Assembly: GCA_965243715.1 (NCBI GenBank)
Contig: CBDEVU010000006.1
Location: 124,001 to 188,000 of the forward strand
Direction: 5' to 3'
From: UBA11606 sp965243715
GTDB lineage: Bacteria; Actinomycetota; Acidimicrobiia; Acidimicrobiales; Aldehydirespiratoraceae
DNA length: 64,000 bases
Below are positions 36,157-44,393 of this stretch, piece by piece (position 1 is the first letter of the stretch; every line of letters starts with the position of its first letter). The notes beneath the pieces are model-generated. The model did not search any database and was not told the DNA's origin. It worked only from the letters and a program-made list of their open reading frames with translations. The position numbers and the translations under genes were made by a program.

Positions 36157-37359
36157 ATGAGGGCCAGTGGAGGAGGTTTTGCGCGTGCGAGGGCCGACGT
36201 CGGGTTGTCCCAAGACGACGTTGCTCGCTTTATCGGGGTCAACCGCGCCATGGTCAGTTATTGGGAATCTGGCACCAGGAAGCCGAACGTGTGGCAACTC
36301 ACCGCCCTAGCTCGCCTCTATCGCATCCCGATCGATGAGTTGCGTCACGACACGGCACCTGATGGATCGGACTATGCCGCCATGTTGTACCGATCCGAGG
36401 ATGGCCTTGCCCCCGCCGCACTTCGAGGCCTGCGCGATTTCACCGCTTTTCTCGGGTTCTACGGCGATCTAGCCGAACAGGTCGGCTTCGAGGTTCGTGG
36501 ATTACGTCACTCCCCGTTCATCGAATCACACGAGTTTCAGACCCAAGGCGACGCACGACGCAAGGCTGAAGAGGTTCGGTCGTGGCTCCGGTTCGGGCTA
36601 GGGCCAATACCCGATATTGACCAGGCGGCGGAAATGCTGGGCGTGACCGTTTTTCGAGCGGACCTCGGTGACAACGTCGGTGCGGGCATCTCTGGTGGAT
36701 TTTTGAATCACGATCAGGTTGGGTTCGCGATAGTGGTGAACACGAACATGACGCCGGGTCGACGTCGTTTCACGATTGCCCACGAACTGGCTCACGCAAT
36801 GTTTCACAGTCGTAGCCGAGGGGTGAGCGTCTCGACGGACCGCAAGGATGGGCGCGAGAGGTTTGCTGACTTGTTCGCATCGGAGTTCCTCATGCCGACC
36901 GAGGCACTGCGGCGTCTAACCGAAGAGTGGGGGATGGTCGGCAAGCTCACTGACCCAGCGGACGTGGTGCGCATCCAGCGATCGTTCAACGTGTCGTGGG
37001 CTATGACACTGCTGCGTTTGCGTCAGGTAAAACTGCTTACGCCGCAAACCTATAGTGAGTTTCGCCGGGTCCGACCTGTGCTTCTCGCTCGCGCCCTTGG
37101 CTATGAGCCCAGTGACGAAGAGTATGGCCATGACCTGCGAGCGTGGCGCATAGCGCGGTTCCCTCGCCGGTTCTGGCGCCTCGTGCATGTCGCGATCGCT
37201 GATGGTGCAGTTTCGGTACCGACCATCGCCTCGCAGACCCAGTTGAGCATCCCAGAAGTGACGTCGATTGTAGCTACCCCTGATATCACCGGTGATGCTG
37301 ACGAGGATACTGAACGCGAACTAGCCGAGTTTGAGAACTCTCGTGTCTTTTCCGGATGA
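36157..37359 (+). CDS. Xre-family regulator fused to ImmA/IrrE metallopeptidase
   Basis: 400 residues. Residues about 8-65 are a helix-turn-helix Xre domain (RADVGLSQDDVARFIGVNRAMVSYWESGTRK, seen in two parts). Around residue 205 is the zinc-protease motif HELAH in FTIAHELAHAMFHSR, with the downstream FASEFLMPTEALRRL typical of ImmA/IrrE (COG2856). Such proteins act as antitoxin/regulators that cleave a repressor or partner. The stop overlaps the following PIN-domain gene, so they are coupled, in the pattern of predicted COG2856-PIN toxin-antitoxin pairs. Confidence 0.88.
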   Translation: MRASGGGFARARADVGLSQDDVARFIGVNRAMVSYWESGTRKPNVWQLTALARLYRIPIDELRHDTAPDGSDYAAMLYRSEDGLAPAALRGLRDFTAFLGFYGDLAEQVGFEVRGLRHSPFIESHEFQTQGDARRKAEEVRSWLRFGLGPIPDIDQAAEMLGVTVFRADLGDNVGAGISGGFLNHDQVGFAIVVNTNMTPGRRRFTIAHELAHAMFHSRSRGVSVSTDRKDGRERFADLFASEFLMPTEALRRLTEEWGMVGKLTDPADVVRIQRSFNVSWAMTLLRLRQVKLLTPQTYSEFRRVRPVLLARALGYEPSDEEYGHDLRAWRIARFPRRFWRLVHVAIADGAVSVPTIASQTQLSIPEVTSIVATPDITGDADEDTERELAEFENSRVFSG

Positions 37360-38008
37360 GTCACCGCTTGTTCTTGACACAGTTGTCCTTTTGTACTTCA
37401 CCCTCGTTGATCGGCTAGAGCTACTAGTCGATCTCGCGCCGAAAGGCTTGGTGACAACCGCGATCGTGTTCGACCCCGACGCGGGCACGCTTTGCGAAAT
37501 CGGGGGAGCCCGTCACTTCTACGAAAAGATGAGCATCGACCCTCGGGCGTCGCTTGACAAACAACAAAAGTCCCAACTCGCGGTCGCTCGCTTCGATGGA
37601 GTCTCCTCTCTCTATGACGAAGGCCGCCTAACCGTCGTCGAACTCACCGATTCCGAAGTCGACCTATTCTCCATGCTGGCGACTCGACGCACCGCCCAAG
37701 CGGCCGGGATACAGAGGGAGATCGACCCCGGTGAGGCGAGTTGTCTCGCCGTGGCGATCGAACGCTCGTGGATCTTGGCGACCGATGACACAGACGCGCT
37801 TGGGGCGCTGGAAGTTATTGCATCCGGCCACCGCTATGAACGGATCCGCAAACTACTAATCCGAGCGGCCAAGAACGGACACATCAGCCGGATTACCGCC
37901 AACGAGATCCACGCCGAGATGCGCAATTGGGGGTTCTGGGACCACACGGAACCGTTTTCCGCGGTCCAACCGGCAGACCAGAGAGGCTCGTCAGGGTGTT
38001 CTCCCTAA
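37343..38008 (+). CDS. PIN-domain-like putative toxin ribonuclease
   Basis: About 221 residues. The first strand LVLDTVVLLYFTL carries the early Asp of PIN nucleases; later GEASCLAVAIERSWILATDDTDALGAL supplies the Glu and paired Asp residues. These acidic residues coordinate Mg for RNA cleavage. It overlaps the Xre-ImmA gene by 17 nt (GTG at 37343), consistent with a toxin under control of the upstream fused regulator-protease. The C-terminal 60 residues (ITANEIHAEMRNWGFWD) are extra. Target RNA unknown. Confidence 0.77.
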   Translation: MSFPDESPLVLDTVVLLYFTLVDRLELLVDLAPKGLVTTAIVFDPDAGTLCEIGGARHFYEKMSIDPRASLDKQQKSQLAVARFDGVSSLYDEGRLTVVELTDSEVDLFSMLATRRTAQAAGIQREIDPGEASCLAVAIERSWILATDDTDALGALEVIASGHRYERIRKLLIRAAKNGHISRITANEIHAEMRNWGFWDHTEPFSAVQPADQRGSSGCSP

Positions 38009-38352
38009 TGTGTAGAAGTCGTCGAAACAAGGCGGCGTAGACTCGGACCGGTCGTCGTCTGGTCACCGGTCGGCGGCAGTTCCCTCGTTAGCCGCGGGGT
38101 GGGCTTTTATCTTTCGCTGGACGCGCTCAAGGAGGTCGGGCGAGAGGCCGTCCAGATCCTTGCCTTGGATACAGTTACCACCGTAGCGGTAACTGTATCC
38201 ATTCGCCGAGATCACCTAGATGAGAACCAGTCGCAGTGGATCGGCCATCACGAAACCGCCGACGACAACCCACTAACCCGGGGGCGGGCTAATGGGCGGG
38301 GGTCGAGACCTTAGGCGCCTTTCCCTGAAACCAATTTCGGTGGCCACTGCAG
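38009..38352. other. Intergenic region after the PIN gene
   Basis: 344 bp without a convincing gene. A 71-codon open frame (38099-38314) has no recognisable family and is interrupted in concept by a strong inverted repeat at 38166-38201, so I do not call it. The inverted repeat is the only clear feature. Confidence 0.5.
38166..38201. repeat. Perfect 14-bp inverted repeat with 8-nt loop
   Basis: Left arm TGGATACAGTTACC, loop ACCGTAGC, right arm GGTAACTGTATCCA. No T-run follows on either strand, so it is not a standard intrinsic terminator. It could be an operator for a dimeric regulator, a rho-assisted hairpin closing the PIN transcript, or the trace of a small mobile element. Confidence 0.9.
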
Positions 38353-38775
38353 TTAGTGAACTTCGGCGATTTCGTATACTAGCGACAGGCCTTCGCCGAT
38401 GCCCTTGCCGACCGTTTGGATCGAGTTGAGCCAGAGGTAGCGCTCGTCGCTCGTTTCGAAGACCGGCGCCGTGTACACCGGTGCTGTTCCTGGTCCCTTC
38501 GAGAAATCGGCGCGGCCGCCGTATTGCATAAAGATAAGTGCGCCGTCGTTGGTTTCGATTAGCACCCGTACGTCGAGGGTGGCCACGCCGTTGGCATCCA
38601 TGACCATCCAGTCAGCACCCGCTGATCCCTTCATGGTTCCGTTGAGGCGTTCGCCTTCGACTGTGCCGGTTTTGACCTCGAAGATGATGCGTCGTCCCGC
38701 GGGGCCGGAGCCGACATTGAAGATGCCGTCGCCTGCGAGGGTGATAGAGAACGTGCAGAGTGGGGTTAGTTCCAT
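38353..38775 (-). CDS. DUF3237 family protein
   Basis: 140 residues. The pattern is that of DUF3237: ELTPLCTFSITLAGDGIFNVG at the start, GPAGRRIIFEVKTGTVEGERLNG, GADWMVMDANGVATLDVRV, and the end VGKGIGEGLSLVYEIAEV. The fold is a small beta-barrel related to allene-oxide-cyclase-like proteins. Function unknown; often near degradation genes. Divergent from the SDR at 38822, with 46 bp between the two starts. Confidence 0.85.
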   Translation of the reverse strand: MELTPLCTFSITLAGDGIFNVGSGPAGRRIIFEVKTGTVEGERLNGTMKGSAGADWMVMDANGVATLDVRVLIETNDGALIFMQYGGRADFSKGPGTAPVYTAPVFETSDERYLWLNSIQTVGKGIGEGLSLVYEIAEVH

Positions 38776-38821
38776 AGAGCGATTTTAGGCCGTGAGCGCC
38801 TAGGTATGACACGATGGGGCG

Positions 38822-39616
38822 GTGAGCGATCACGGACTCGATCTTGGCGACGATTTCTCCAGCCGTCGCGGTGCGGCGTTTGTCGTTGGCGGAAGTGGCG
38901 GCCTTGGTTCAGCGATCTCCGAAGAACTCGCCTGCCGTGGTGCCAACGTCGCGCTCACCTATCGAACGAATGAGGCGGTGGCGCAGGCGGTAGCGGAGCG
39001 CATCAGCGACCGAGGTCGGGCGGCGTGGACGATCAGTCTCGACCTCAACGACCACGCGGCCGCGTCCGCCGCGATTGACACGGTCGCGGCGGCGGCGAAT
39101 GGGCTCCACACGGTGGTCTACGCCGCGGGTCCTCACGTGCCTCAGCGGTATCTGAGCACTATCGATCCCGTGGTTCTTCGTTCGCAACTAGCCACTGACG
39201 CGGCGGGGTTCTTCGCTGTGGCGGTAGCGGCCTTACCCCACCTCCGAAAATCCCAGGGCACTCTGGTCGCGGTCACCACGGCGGCAACTCGGCGCTATCC
39301 CCCACGCGACAGCCTCTCCTCGATTCCCAAGGCGGCGGTCGAAGCAACCGTTCGAGCCATCGCAGCCGAGGAGGGGCGGTTCGGCGTGCGGGCCAACACC
39401 GTGGGGCCGGGCATGATTGTAGATGGCATGGCCGAAAGGCTGATGGCTTCAGGCGATCTTGACGCGCCTACCCTCGACGCAGCACGGGCCAACACCGCTA
39501 TGCGTAGCTTTGGGTCAGCGGTCGACATCGCCGAAGCAGTTTGCTTCCTAGCTTCGTCCCGGGCCCGTTTCATTACCGGCCAACATCTCAACGTAGACGG
39601 TGGTTTCTCCCTATGA
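38822..39616 (+). CDS. SDR-family oxidoreductase lacking the catalytic tyrosine
   Basis: 264 residues. The Rossmann motif AAFVVGGSGGLGSAISEEL, YAAGPH in place of Asn-Ala-Gly, and the end VCFLASSRARFITGQHLNVDGGFSL are classical SDR. The active site is unusual: the expected Tyr-x3-Lys reads Ser-Ser-Ile-Pro-Lys (in DSLSSIPKAAVEATVR), so the Tyr is Ser, and the catalytic Ser appears as Thr. It may be a pseudo-enzyme or a divergent reductase. GTG start. It precedes the CRISPR leader region. Confidence 0.8.
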   Translation: MSDHGLDLGDDFSSRRGAAFVVGGSGGLGSAISEELACRGANVALTYRTNEAVAQAVAERISDRGRAAWTISLDLNDHAAASAAIDTVAAAANGLHTVVYAAGPHVPQRYLSTIDPVVLRSQLATDAAGFFAVAVAALPHLRKSQGTLVAVTTAATRRYPPRDSLSSIPKAAVEATVRAIAAEEGRFGVRANTVGPGMIVDGMAERLMASGDLDAPTLDAARANTAMRSFGSAVDIAEAVCFLASSRARFITGQHLNVDGGFSL

Positions 39617-39777
39617 GCGGCCCGCGGGTTAGAACCAAAGGCGCTCGCTGAATTACATCTCCGCTTGACTGATTATTGACACACCCAGTTTGAAGGTTCC
39701 TCGTAGTGGGTGAGGGCCCCGTCCTCGACTGCGCTCGGCATATTGCCGAGGGTCAATATGAAGAAGAGGATAATATT

Positions 39778-39918
39778 ATGGGTATTGCTCAGTCTTTTAG
39801 GGCTATCGGCCAGGTTCTTATTACGACAGGGGTTGCCGTGTTGATGGCGCTGTTCTTCTTGCTGCAGGTTGCGTTGTTCCTCGGGATTCTCTGGTTGGGC
39901 TTGAGCGTACTATCTTGA
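39778..39918 (+). CDS. Small hydrophobic membrane peptide beside the CRISPR leader
   Basis: 46 residues, almost all one or two membrane helices (QVLITTGVAVLMALFFLLQV, then ALFLGILWLGLSVLS). A strong Shine-Dalgarno (AAGAAGAGGA) ends 6 nt before the ATG at 39778; the frame is open upstream to a GTG at 39706 but that extension is not hydrophobic or family-like. Codon choice is T-rich at third positions, unlike the core genes. It ends 37 nt before the first CRISPR repeat and its last codons overlap the array promoter. Function unknown. Confidence 0.5.
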   Translation: MGIAQSFRAIGQVLITTGVAVLMALFFLLQVALFLGILWLGLSVLS

Positions 39919-39955
39919 ATCCTATAAATCGACCCGTTCCGCCGTCCACAGGCAG
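39901..39955 (+). promoter_or_regulatory. CRISPR leader end and array promoter
   Basis: TTGAGC at 39901-39906 and TATAAA at 39923-39928 are spaced 16 bp and resemble a sigma-70-type promoter reading rightward. Transcription would begin near 39935, about 20 nt before repeat 1. The direction agrees with the strand on which the repeat pairs with the tracrRNA and with degenerate repeats at the far end of the array. Confidence 0.6.
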
Positions 39956-42900
39956 GTCGGGTGTGGGTTCCATTTCGGGTTCAGCTAACCTGGATCACCG
40001 AGTCCGAGTACCACTTGGTCTGTCGGGTGTGGGTTCCATTTCGGGTTCAGCTAACCTCAGCCAGGCCAGCCACGTTGCCTTGGTTATGTCGGGTGTGGGT
40101 TCCATTTCGGGTTCAGCTAACCTGTAGCGCGTCGGAACTAGTAGCGGCCCCCAGTCGGGTGTGGGTTCCATTTCGGGTTCAGCTAACCTGGTCGGTTACC
40201 CATCCGGCGGGGAAGCCCAGTCGGGTGTGGGTTCCATTTCGGGTTCAGCTAACCTATATCGGCGCGATGACCCACGCCGCCCACGGTCGGGTGTGGGTTC
40301 CATTTCGGGTTCAGCTAACCTTGAAGAGGTCGTAGTCCCAGGCGTCGAGGGGTCGGGTGTGGGTTCCATTTCGGGTTCAGCTAACCTCGACCGTATGATC
40401 AGCAACCCGCCGGAGCCTGTCGGGTGTGGGTTCCATTTCGGGTTCAGCTAACCTCAACTGCCCTTCCACGTTCGCGTACCCCAGCAGTCGGGTGTGGGTT
40501 CCATTTCGGGTTCAGCTAACCTGTTTCTTATTGGCGCTATTCCGTCGTCGGGGTCGGGTGTGGGTTCCATTTCGGGTTCAGCTAACCTAGTGTCCAAGTC
40601 ATGCGCCTCGCCGAACGGGTCGGGGGTGGGTTCCATTTCGGGTTCAGCTAACCTTGGGAATCCAACAGCGATGGCCCCCAGCCAGTCGGGTGTGGGTTCC
40701 ATTTCGGGTTCAGCTAACCTCCCGGTCAAGCCGGCCATGCGCTCGCCACCGGTGTCGGGTGTGGGTTCCATTTCGGGTTCAGCTAACCTGGCACCGTACG
40801 TCCTCACCGTGGCGGCCCGATCGAGTCGGGTGTGGGTTCCATTTCGGGTTCAGCTAACCTCGCGCCGCCCGAGGTCCACCATAGCAACAATCGTCGGGTG
40901 TGGGTTCCATTTCGGGTTCAGCTAACCTACCGCTGGTCTACGCGTGAGCGCACTGAAACTGGTCGGGTGTGGGTTCCATTTCGGGTTCAGCTAACCTTCG
41001 CCGCCGCTGTCGCATTGAGGTGCAGGGAGGTCGGGTGTGGGTTCCATTTCGGGTTCAGCTAACCTCACGTCGCAGGCGCTACCCGCATCGACGTTGCGTC
41101 GGGTGTGGGTTCCATTTCGGGTTCAGCTAACCTTCGCACCGTGCAGCGATCCCCTAGCAGCGATGTCGGGTGTGGGTTCCATTTCGGGTTCAGCTAACCT
41201 GACGACGTTTACGGGTAACGACAAGGTACTAGTCGGGTGTGGGTTCCATTTCGGGTTCAGCTAACCTTAACGTTCGGACTGGAGGGCTGAAGCGTGTCAA
41301 CGTCGGGTGTGGGTTCCATTTCGGGTTCAGCTAACCTGCAGCGTCCTGAAGCAACTGGTTAGACACCGTCGGGTGTGGGTTCCATTTCGGGTTCAGCTAA
41401 CCTCACATCACCACAATGGTCGGGTGTGGGTTCCATTTCGGGCAACCGTGACCCACGACAGGTCGGGTGTGGGTTCCATTTCGGGTTCAGCTAACCTCGA
41501 CAAAGACACGGTCCGCCGACACATCCAGTCGGGTGTGGGTTCCATTTCGGGTTCAGCTAACCTAGAGTCGCGGCGGGGGTTCCGGTTCCGACCGTCGGGT
41601 GTGGGTTCCATTTCGGGTTCAGCTAACCTCGTAGACACGACCACCTTGCACGTCGACGCGTCGGGTGTGGGTTCCATTTCGGGTTCAGCTAACCTCGAAA
41701 GGAGGGACTCTCCAGGCTGAGCAGTTGTCGGGTGTGGGTTCCATTTCGGGTTCAGCTAACCTCGAAAACAAGGGGTGGTTCTGAGAGTCGGGTGTGGGTT
41801 CCATTTCGGGTTCACTAACCTTTTAGGGATTCCTGGACGTGCTTGCCTTCGTCGGGTGTGGGTTCCATTTCGGGTTCAGCTAACCTATGGGACGGCCAGC
41901 ATGGGTGGGACGGCGAAGTCGGGTGTGGGTTCCATTTCGGGTTCAGCTAACCTACAGCACCACCAGATGCACCGTCGTCGACACCGTCGGGTGTGGGTTC
42001 CATTTCGGGTTCAGCTAACCTGCAGACGGCGACGTAGACCTCGTCGGCGGCACCGTCGGGTGTGGGTTCCATTTCGGGTTCAGCTAACCTATGAGGACAC
42101 CGTCAGGAGCGAACGCCACATTAGTCGGGTGTGGGTTCCATTTCGGGTTCAGCTAACCTGGGCTGTTGGTGGTAAACTCAGCGGCCGTACGGTCGGGTGT
42201 GGGTTCCATTTCGGGTTCAGCTAACCTGCGCCAACGTCAACGGCTCCGTCCCAGTCGGGTGTGGGTTCCATTTCGGGTTCAGCTAACCTCTAGCGAGGAC
42301 GAAACCTCGACGCCGCCGTCGGGTGTGGGTTCCATTTCGGGTTCAGCTAACCTGATGATCGGCTCCGGGACAGGCCTACGACGTGTCGGGTGTGGGTTCC
42401 ATTTCGGGTTCAGCTAACCTGAACGTTCCGAACGTCAGCACGACCCGACTTGTGGTGTCGGGTGTGGGTTCCATTTCGGGTTCAGCTAACCTCAACGTGT
42501 GCCGACCTGTGGGCACGGTCTTGGTCGGGTGTGGGTTCCATTTCGGGTTCAGCTAACCTACCCGTGCACACCGCTCGGGGCGTGACCCCTATCGTCGGGT
42601 GTGGGTTCCATTTCGGGTTCAGCTAACCTGACTTCGCAACGTCAGTCGGCACCGTCAAGACCAGTCGGGTGTGGGTTCCATTTCGGGTTCAGCTAACCTA
42701 GGGACGTAGTTCGGTTACGTATCGGTCAGCCTATCGTCGGGTGTGGGTTCCATTTCGGGTTCAGCTAACCTTAATGCTCAAGGTCCCAGCCGGTGTCACC
42801 GATACTGGAGTCGGGTGTGGGTTCCATTTCGGGTTCAGCTAACCTACATCCTCTCGGCACCGAACCTAAGGTCCCCGTCGGGTGTGGGTTCCATTTCGGG

Positions 42901-43111
42901 TTCAGCTAACCTTCGCCAGATCTATGACAACCCGCGTTGTCGGGTGTGGGCCATCGGGTTCAGCAATGTCGGGTGTGGGTTCCATTTCGGGTTCAGCTAA
43001 CCTTGGGCGACACTGTCGAGTCGGGTGTTTCCATTTCGGGTTCAGCTAACCAGGTCGGGAACACCACCGGCTTCCGTCGGGTGTGGGTTCCATTTCGGGT
43101 TCAGCTAACCT
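39956..43111 (+). CRISPR. Type II-C CRISPR array, 49 repeat units
   Basis: The repeat is 36 nt, begins GTCGGGTGTGGG and ends CAGCTAACCT. By hand I count 49 units. The first seven are exactly 66 nt apart (30-nt spacers); later spacers between intact repeats range from 26 to 38 nt. Unit 11 (40619) has one T-to-G change. Degenerate units: 41419 (only the first 24 nt), 41787 (one base lost), 42939 (29 nt, no spacer after it) and 43020 (three bases lost). The last repeat (43076-43111) is intact. The leader end is at the left; decay clusters at the right, as expected for the old end. crRNA should be read from the plus strand. Confidence 0.98.
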
Positions 43112-43158
43112 AGAAGCCTCAAAAATCCTGCACTTGCTGGGGTTTGCGAGGGAGAGAG

Positions 43159-43485
43159 TCACCAAAATTCGAGTTGTTTGGCCGGTTTCTCGGCTGGTAT
43201 TCGTCGCGTTTTTTGGAAGATGCGCATTCTGGCGAACTGGGCGTCTGTGACGGTGAGCACGCGTACCTCGCCTTCCGGCGGTACGCGGATCTCTACTCGC
43301 TTCTCCTTGGATTCGACGCGTTCTCTGGTGGCGCAGTGTCTGCCGTAGACGGAGTACTGGAGCATCGTGAACCCTTCGTCTAGCAGGAGGTTGCGGAACT
43401 GGCGGTAGTTTCGTTTGTCGAGTTTGGTGTCGGTTGGCAGGTCGAACATGACGAGCATCCACATAGAACGCCACTCGCTGATCAT
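43159..43485 (-). CDS. cas2: CRISPR-associated endonuclease Cas2
   Basis: 108 residues, typical type II Cas2. The ferredoxin-like start MWMLVMFDLPTDTKLDKRNY holds the Asp of the active-site region, followed by FRNLLLDEGFTMLQYSVYGR and GEVRVLTVTDAQFARM. With Cas1 it integrates new spacers. The frame is open upstream to 43569 inside cas1, but the ATG at 43485 overlaps the cas1 stop as ATGA, the natural coupled start. It ends 47 bp from the last CRISPR repeat, converging with the array. Confidence 0.95.
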   Translation of the reverse strand: MISEWRSMWMLVMFDLPTDTKLDKRNYRQFRNLLLDEGFTMLQYSVYGRHCATRERVESKEKRVEIRVPPEGEVRVLTVTDAQFARMRIFQKTRRIPAEKPAKQLEFW

Positions 43486-44375
43486 GCGGTGGGAGTGCGC
43501 TCGGGGTAGGTGAGGTGGTCTGTGGTTCCGGCGATGAAGTTGCGGGTGGTGAGCGCATAGGTGTGGCACGCGTTCATGAAGGTCTGGGTTGGATTGGTGT
43601 TGAACGTGGCGGTAAGAAATTCGAGGAGGTACCGCTTGTGGTGGGGTTGGAGTGGTCCTTCGAGATCTATTTCGGCTTGGAGGACGTGTCGGTCGAGTTG
43701 TGGGCGGAGTGGTTCGATGAGGTCGTCGGCGAGACAGAAGGGATTTGAGCGTGACCGGTGGTAGAAGCCGAGCGTGGTGTTGAGTCCGACTCCTGTGAGT
43801 GATCGCGCAAGGGTGGCGCGCACGAGCGCGTAGCCGTAGTCGAGGGCGGGGTTTAACGCGATGAAGGTTCTGGGTCGACGTCGCAGGCCGCCGCGGAGTC
43901 TCTGCCAGTAGATCCGCGCTGCCTGTGCTTCGAGGTTGTCGGGGTCGCCAGATTTCACGCTGTCGGCCATTGCGAGGAGGCGCGACTGTGCCGGGGAGTC
44001 GGGTTCGAGGTTGCTGGCTTGGAGGCGGATCTTGGCTTTGACGAGTTGCTGCCAGGCACGTTTCTTGCGTGGCTTTGTCATTGCGATCTGGCTGGCGAGG
44101 ACGGCTGGGGCTGTGCTGATTCCGTGGAGTGAGGTCAACACCGATTCGGGCATGTGTTTGTCGTTGCAGAGCACTACGACGACGTTTGCTTGAGCAAGTC
44201 GGTTGAGCGCGTCAGCGGCAACGGTGAGCATCGGGTTGTGGTCGATGACGACGACGCCGAGATCTTCGCAGGGTGCGCTCTTGGTTTGGGAACTCTCGTA
44301 GCGGGTAGCAACGAGTTGTCGCCGTTTAACATGGATGGACTTGATGTCGATTCCAATATGAAGGACACGTTCCAT
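43482..44375 (-). CDS. cas1: CRISPR-associated integrase Cas1, type II
   Basis: 297 residues. The catalytic Glu lies in GDPDNLEAQAARIYWQRL, the His in TLGFYHRSRSNPF and the Asp in CLADDLIEPLRP, in the standard Cas1 order; PALDYGYALVRATLARSL is the conserved helix between. The short N-terminal beta domain (LGVVVIDHNPMLTVAADALN) handles dimer contact. All three catalytic residues are present, so spacer acquisition appears intact even though cas9 is frameshifted. It starts 19 nt after the cas9 stop. Confidence 0.96.
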   Translation of the reverse strand: MERVLHIGIDIKSIHVKRRQLVATRYESSQTKSAPCEDLGVVVIDHNPMLTVAADALNRLAQANVVVVLCNDKHMPESVLTSLHGISTAPAVLASQIAMTKPRKKRAWQQLVKAKIRLQASNLEPDSPAQSRLLAMADSVKSGDPDNLEAQAARIYWQRLRGGLRRRPRTFIALNPALDYGYALVRATLARSLTGVGLNTTLGFYHRSRSNPFCLADDLIEPLRPQLDRHVLQAEIDLEGPLQPHHKRYLLEFLTATFNTNPTQTFMNACHTYALTTRNFIAGTTDHLTYPERTPTA

Positions 44376-44393
44376 CAGGATGTGCAGACGGTG

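Noticed and set aside
37331..37343. TTG at 37331 as PIN start
   Set aside because: The GTG at 37343 is closer to the PIN core; the extra four codons add nothing recognisable.
38099..38314. 71-codon open frame after the PIN gene
   Set aside because: No family features; it spans a perfect inverted repeat and has a low-complexity end.
39734..39750. Inverted repeat CTCGGCATATTGCCGAG as CRISPR leader regulator site
   Set aside because: Short arms (7 bp), 200 bp from the first repeat, and no evidence linking it to the array; could be an operator for the small peptide gene but not supportable.
39915..43000. Many open frames across the CRISPR array on both strands, with a repeating Gly-Val-Gly-Ser-Ile-Ser-Gly-Ser-Ala-Asn-Leu unit
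   Set aside because: The 36-nt repeat is a multiple of three and has no stop in several frames, and a 66-nt period keeps frame; these are artefacts of the array, not repeat proteins.
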